Under the pieces are notes generated by a model. The model saw only the letters and a list, made by a program, of their open reading frames with translations. It was not told the origin of the DNA and searched no databases. This document shows, in pieces, positions 5,779 to 7,611 of a DNA stretch of 7,611 bases. Source of the stretch: Deltaproteobacteria bacterium (GTDB lineage: Bacteria > Desulfobacterota > Desulfobacteria > Desulfobacterales > JAFDCJ01); assembly GCA_024277475.1 (NCBI GenBank), contig JAJRVC010000080.1:1-7611 (forward strand), read 5' to 3'. Made by a program: the position numbers and the translations under genes. Numbering within the stretch: position 1 is the first letter of the stretch; every line of letters starts with the position of its first letter.

Positions 5779-6729
5779 TCAGCCCTGAGGGGCAATTGGT
5801 TCCGAGGGAGGATCCGCATACAGCATGGAGACCTTGTTACGCCCGCTGCGCTTTGAATGGTACATTGCCTGGTCGGCCCGCTGAATAAAAGTGGACAATT
5901 CTTCTTTGGGGTGGTATTCGGTAAGCCCGATACTGATGGTGACCGTCGCTTCTCCTCCGTTTTCCGGTAAAAACGGCTCAGCCTCCAATGCCGCTCGAAT
6001 TCGCTGAGCAACTGTTCTGGCCTCCTCGCCCGCAGTTTCCGGTAGTATGACTGTAAACTCCTCGCCACCATACCGGTACGCGGAGTCATTGGTTCTCAAA
6101 CAGGATTTAATGATCTGGCTGAAGCGAACCAGAACTTTATCTCCTTCAAGATGACCATATTTATCGTTGTAATCTTTAAAGTGATCGATGTCGAGCAGTA
6201 ACAATGTGAGCGGGTGCTGATAACGGTTGTAGCGGTCGATCTCCAATTCCAGCTGGGAGTAGAAAGATCTTGAATTATACAGTCTTGTGAGGCCGTCGGT
6301 AATTGCAAGCTTTTGCAGCTTCTCCATCATCCGGATCCGTTCATTGGTGAGCTCGCGCTCTTTGAGTACCCTTTTCAGCCGCAGCAGCAATTCCTCGAGC
6401 CGAACCGGTTTGATGACAAAATCACTGGCGCCGATGTTGATCGCCTCTTCATAGGAATAGTCATCGCTGTAACCGGTCATCACGATGACGTCGGATGCAT
6501 TGTCTCTTTTGATTAATTTTGTCAGCTCCAGGCCGCCCATGGCAGGCAGCATGATATCCGTGACAACGACGTGGAAATTCTCCCTCGCCAATAATTCGAG
6601 GGCTTCCTCCGCGCAGGAAACTGCTTCGGAATAAAACCCGGCGGCTTTGATGTAGTCATACATGGTATTGCGTACGGCAAGATCGTCATCGACGATTAAG
6701 ATGCGGGTATCAGCCCTGGATGAAGCCAT
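5779..6729 (-). CDS. Response regulator with diguanylate cyclase output (REC-GGDEF, PleD/WspR-like)
   Basis: The predicted activity is condensation of two GTP into cyclic di-GMP, controlled by phosphorylation. The 316-aa protein has a receiver domain at about 8-122. Its acidic pocket is D14-D16, the phosphoacceptor is D58 (VVTDIMLP), with T85 (VMTGY) and K107 (IKP). A helical linker (about 115-142) leads to a GGDEF domain (about 143-305) with the start motif DGLTRLYN (145-152), metal-binding D180 (LLLDIDHFK), the active-site loop GGEEF (221-225) and an intact inhibitory I-site RTND (212-215), which implies product feedback. All catalytic residues are present, so it should be active. No signal peptide or membrane segment is seen, so it is cytoplasmic. 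No histidine kinase gene is adjacent in the window, so the input is unknown. The ATG at 6729 is used; the ribosome site (GGAAA) is weak. It is convergent with valS and divergent from lepA. Confidence 0.95.
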   Translation of the reverse strand: MASSRADTRILIVDDDLAVRNTMYDYIKAAGFYSEAVSCAEEALELLARENFHVVVTDIMLPAMGGLELTKLIKRDNASDVIVMTGYSDDYSYEEAINIGASDFVIKPVRLEELLLRLKRVLKERELTNERIRMMEKLQKLAITDGLTRLYNSRSFYSQLELEIDRYNRYQHPLTLLLLDIDHFKDYNDKYGHLEGDKVLVRFSQIIKSCLRTNDSAYRYGGEEFTVILPETAGEEARTVAQRIRAALEAEPFLPENGGEATVTISIGLTEYHPKEELSTFIQRADQAMYHSKRSGRNKVSMLYADPPSEPIAPQG

Positions 6730-6769
6730 TGGAATTTCCGGTTTGAATCATATATAGTTGACGGCAGAC

Positions 6770-6797
6770 TTGACAGACACTCGAAAAAATTGATAAT
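6770..6797 (+). promoter_or_regulatory. Candidate sigma70-type promoter for lepA
   Basis: A perfect TTGACA (6770-6775), a 16-bp spacer and GATAAT (6792-6797, 5 of 6) predict a start near 6804 and a leader of about 130 nt before lepA. The leader holds a small palindrome (GTTGC-G-GCAAC, 6867-6877) and no clear Shine-Dalgarno sequence. Transcription from here would cross the oppositely directed promoter at 6826-6854. Confidence 0.55.
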
Positions 6798-6825
6798 AGA
6801 CTAAATTTATTAATTATAGCGATAT

Positions 6826-6854
6826 AGTATAGCTATTAACAGGAGCAGTGTCAA
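6826..6854 (-). promoter_or_regulatory. Candidate strong sigma70-type promoter for the diguanylate cyclase gene
   Basis: On the minus strand a perfect TTGACA (6854-6849), an ideal 17-bp spacer and TATACT (6831-6826, 5 of 6) give the best promoter match in the window. The predicted start is near 6819, a leader of about 90 nt. Transcription from it would run back across the lepA promoter. Confidence 0.65.
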
Positions 6855-6935
6855 CTCCCTTTTACCGTTGCGGCAACAACATCCCGCTAGATTGAAAAAT
6901 CGATAGCGTTATCATATTTTACCATAATCGAACCT

Positions 6936-7611
6936 ATGCAAAATATAAGAAATTTCAGTATCATCGCACATATTGATCACGGTAAATCCACCCTGTCGGA
7001 TCGTCTGATCCAGGCTACGGACATCATATCCGAACGGGAATTTCAGGATCAGATTCTCGATACGATGGAAATAGAACGGGAACGGGGTATCACCATTAAA
7101 AGCCAGACGGTGTGCCTGCCTTATACCGCCCAGGATGGAAAATCATACTTTTTAAATCTCATCGATACCCCGGGCCATGTGGATTTTTCTTACGAAGTCT
7201 CCCGCTCCCTTGCCTCCTGCGAAGGTGCATTGCTGGTTATCGATGCCAGCCAGGGGGTTGAAGCCCAAACTCTGGCCAACCTGTACCTCGCCATGGAACA
7301 TGATCTTGAAATTATTCCGGTTATCAACAAAATTGATCTTCCGTCCGCAGATATCGAGCGGGTAAAAAAGCAAATCCAGGATGATCTCGGTCTTGATCCG
7401 GATGACGCTATTTTAGTATCCGCGAAAGAGGGCATTGGGATCGAAAACGTACTGGAGTCAGCGGTTCGGAAATTGCCGCCACCGGCCGGAAATCCTGCCA
7501 AACCCTTAAAAGCACTTATTTTTGATTCGCACTATGATTCCTATCGAGGCACAGTTGTACACTTTCGCGTGTTCCAGGGGCGGATCTCTAAAGGTGACGT
7601 GATTTCATTTA
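6936..7611 (+). CDS. lepA: Elongation factor 4 (LepA), N-terminal part; runs off the window
   Basis: LepA is a ribosome-binding translational GTPase related to EF-G, described as acting in back-translocation or in translation initiation and ribosome assembly. The first 225 codons are present with no stop; the family is about 600 aa, so the rest lies beyond the window. The N-terminus [19 protein letters not shown] is typical. The GTPase motifs are all present: G1 AHIDHGKST (11-19), G2 RGITIK (50-55), G3 DTPGHVDF (77-84), G4 NKID (131-134) and G5 SAKEG (162-166). The start of domain 2 follows ([27 protein letters not shown]). The ATG at 6936 is chosen because it gives the family N-terminus; the ribosome site is weak. 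It is divergent from the cyclase gene with a 206-bp gap between them. Confidence 0.96.
   Translation, partial: MQNIRNFSIIAHIDHGKSTLSDRLIQATDIISEREFQDQILDTMEIERERGITIKSQTVCLPYTAQDGKSYFLNLIDTPGHVDFSYEVSRSLASCEGALLVIDASQGVEAQTLANLYLAMEHDLEIIPVINKIDLPSADIERVKKQIQDDLGLDPDDAILVSAKEGIGIENVLESAVRKLPPPAGNPAKPLKALIFDSHYDSYRGTVVHFRVFQGRISKGDVISF

Noticed and set aside
5394..6089. Long minus-strand open frame overlapping the end of valS, the repeat region and the 3' half of the cyclase gene
   Set aside because: Its C-terminal half is a translation of the heptamer repeats (recurring TTRN-like units) and its N-terminal half is an out-of-frame reading of the cyclase gene. The cyclase frame there has full GGDEF motifs.
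6867..6877. Operator-like palindrome GTTGC-G-GCAAC in the lepA leader
   Set aside because: It has only five paired bases on each side, one copy, and no match to a site I can name; chance is the simplest reading.

Overview
The window looks like chromosomal DNA from a Gram-negative bacterium, most likely a Desulfobacterota (deltaproteobacterial) sulfate reducer or a relative. That placement is an inference. It rests on the style of the ValS, RsmE and LepA proteins, on a REC-GGDEF response regulator, on a very acidic protein of a kind I associate with that group, and on intergenic DNA built from degenerate 7-bp repeats. No 16S rRNA or other decisive marker is present.

Layout: (1) At 1-153 is the C-terminal end of a probable tyrosine recombinase (phage-type integrase) reading toward the 3' end of a tRNA-Phe(GAA) gene (245-320, minus strand). 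A strong intrinsic terminator (203-236) lies between them. This is the expected geometry of the right edge of an integrative element inserted at the 3' end of a tRNA gene. (2) rsmE, a 16S rRNA methyltransferase gene, lies at 391-1146 on the minus strand, just upstream of the tRNA. (3) A plus-strand gene at 1451-2494 encodes a strongly acidic, probably disordered protein with a short helical C-terminus; its function is unknown. (4) valS (2770-5433, plus) is complete. (5) A gene-free stretch at 5434-5778 is made almost entirely of blocks of 7-bp (and one of 9-bp) degenerate tandem repeats. (6) A REC-GGDEF diguanylate cyclase gene lies at 5779-6729 on the minus strand. (7) The 5' part of lepA (elongation factor 4) starts at 6936 on the plus strand and runs off the window end; with no stop codon inside the window it is easily missed.

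The core genes are translation-related: tRNA-Phe, rsmE, valS and lepA. Between them sit one c-di-GMP signalling gene and one uncharacterised acidic protein. Nothing shows that these form a single operon: strands alternate, and candidate sigma70-type promoters can be read in front of the tRNA, rsmE, the acidic gene, valS (weak), the cyclase and lepA.

The least ordinary items are the multi-family heptamer repeats on both sides of valS, the acidic protein with three copies of an acidic-Ile-Ile motif and a helical tail (an architecture reminiscent of scaffold proteins such as PopZ, though homology is not shown), the face-to-face candidate promoters between the cyclase and lepA, and the element/tRNA boundary at the left edge.
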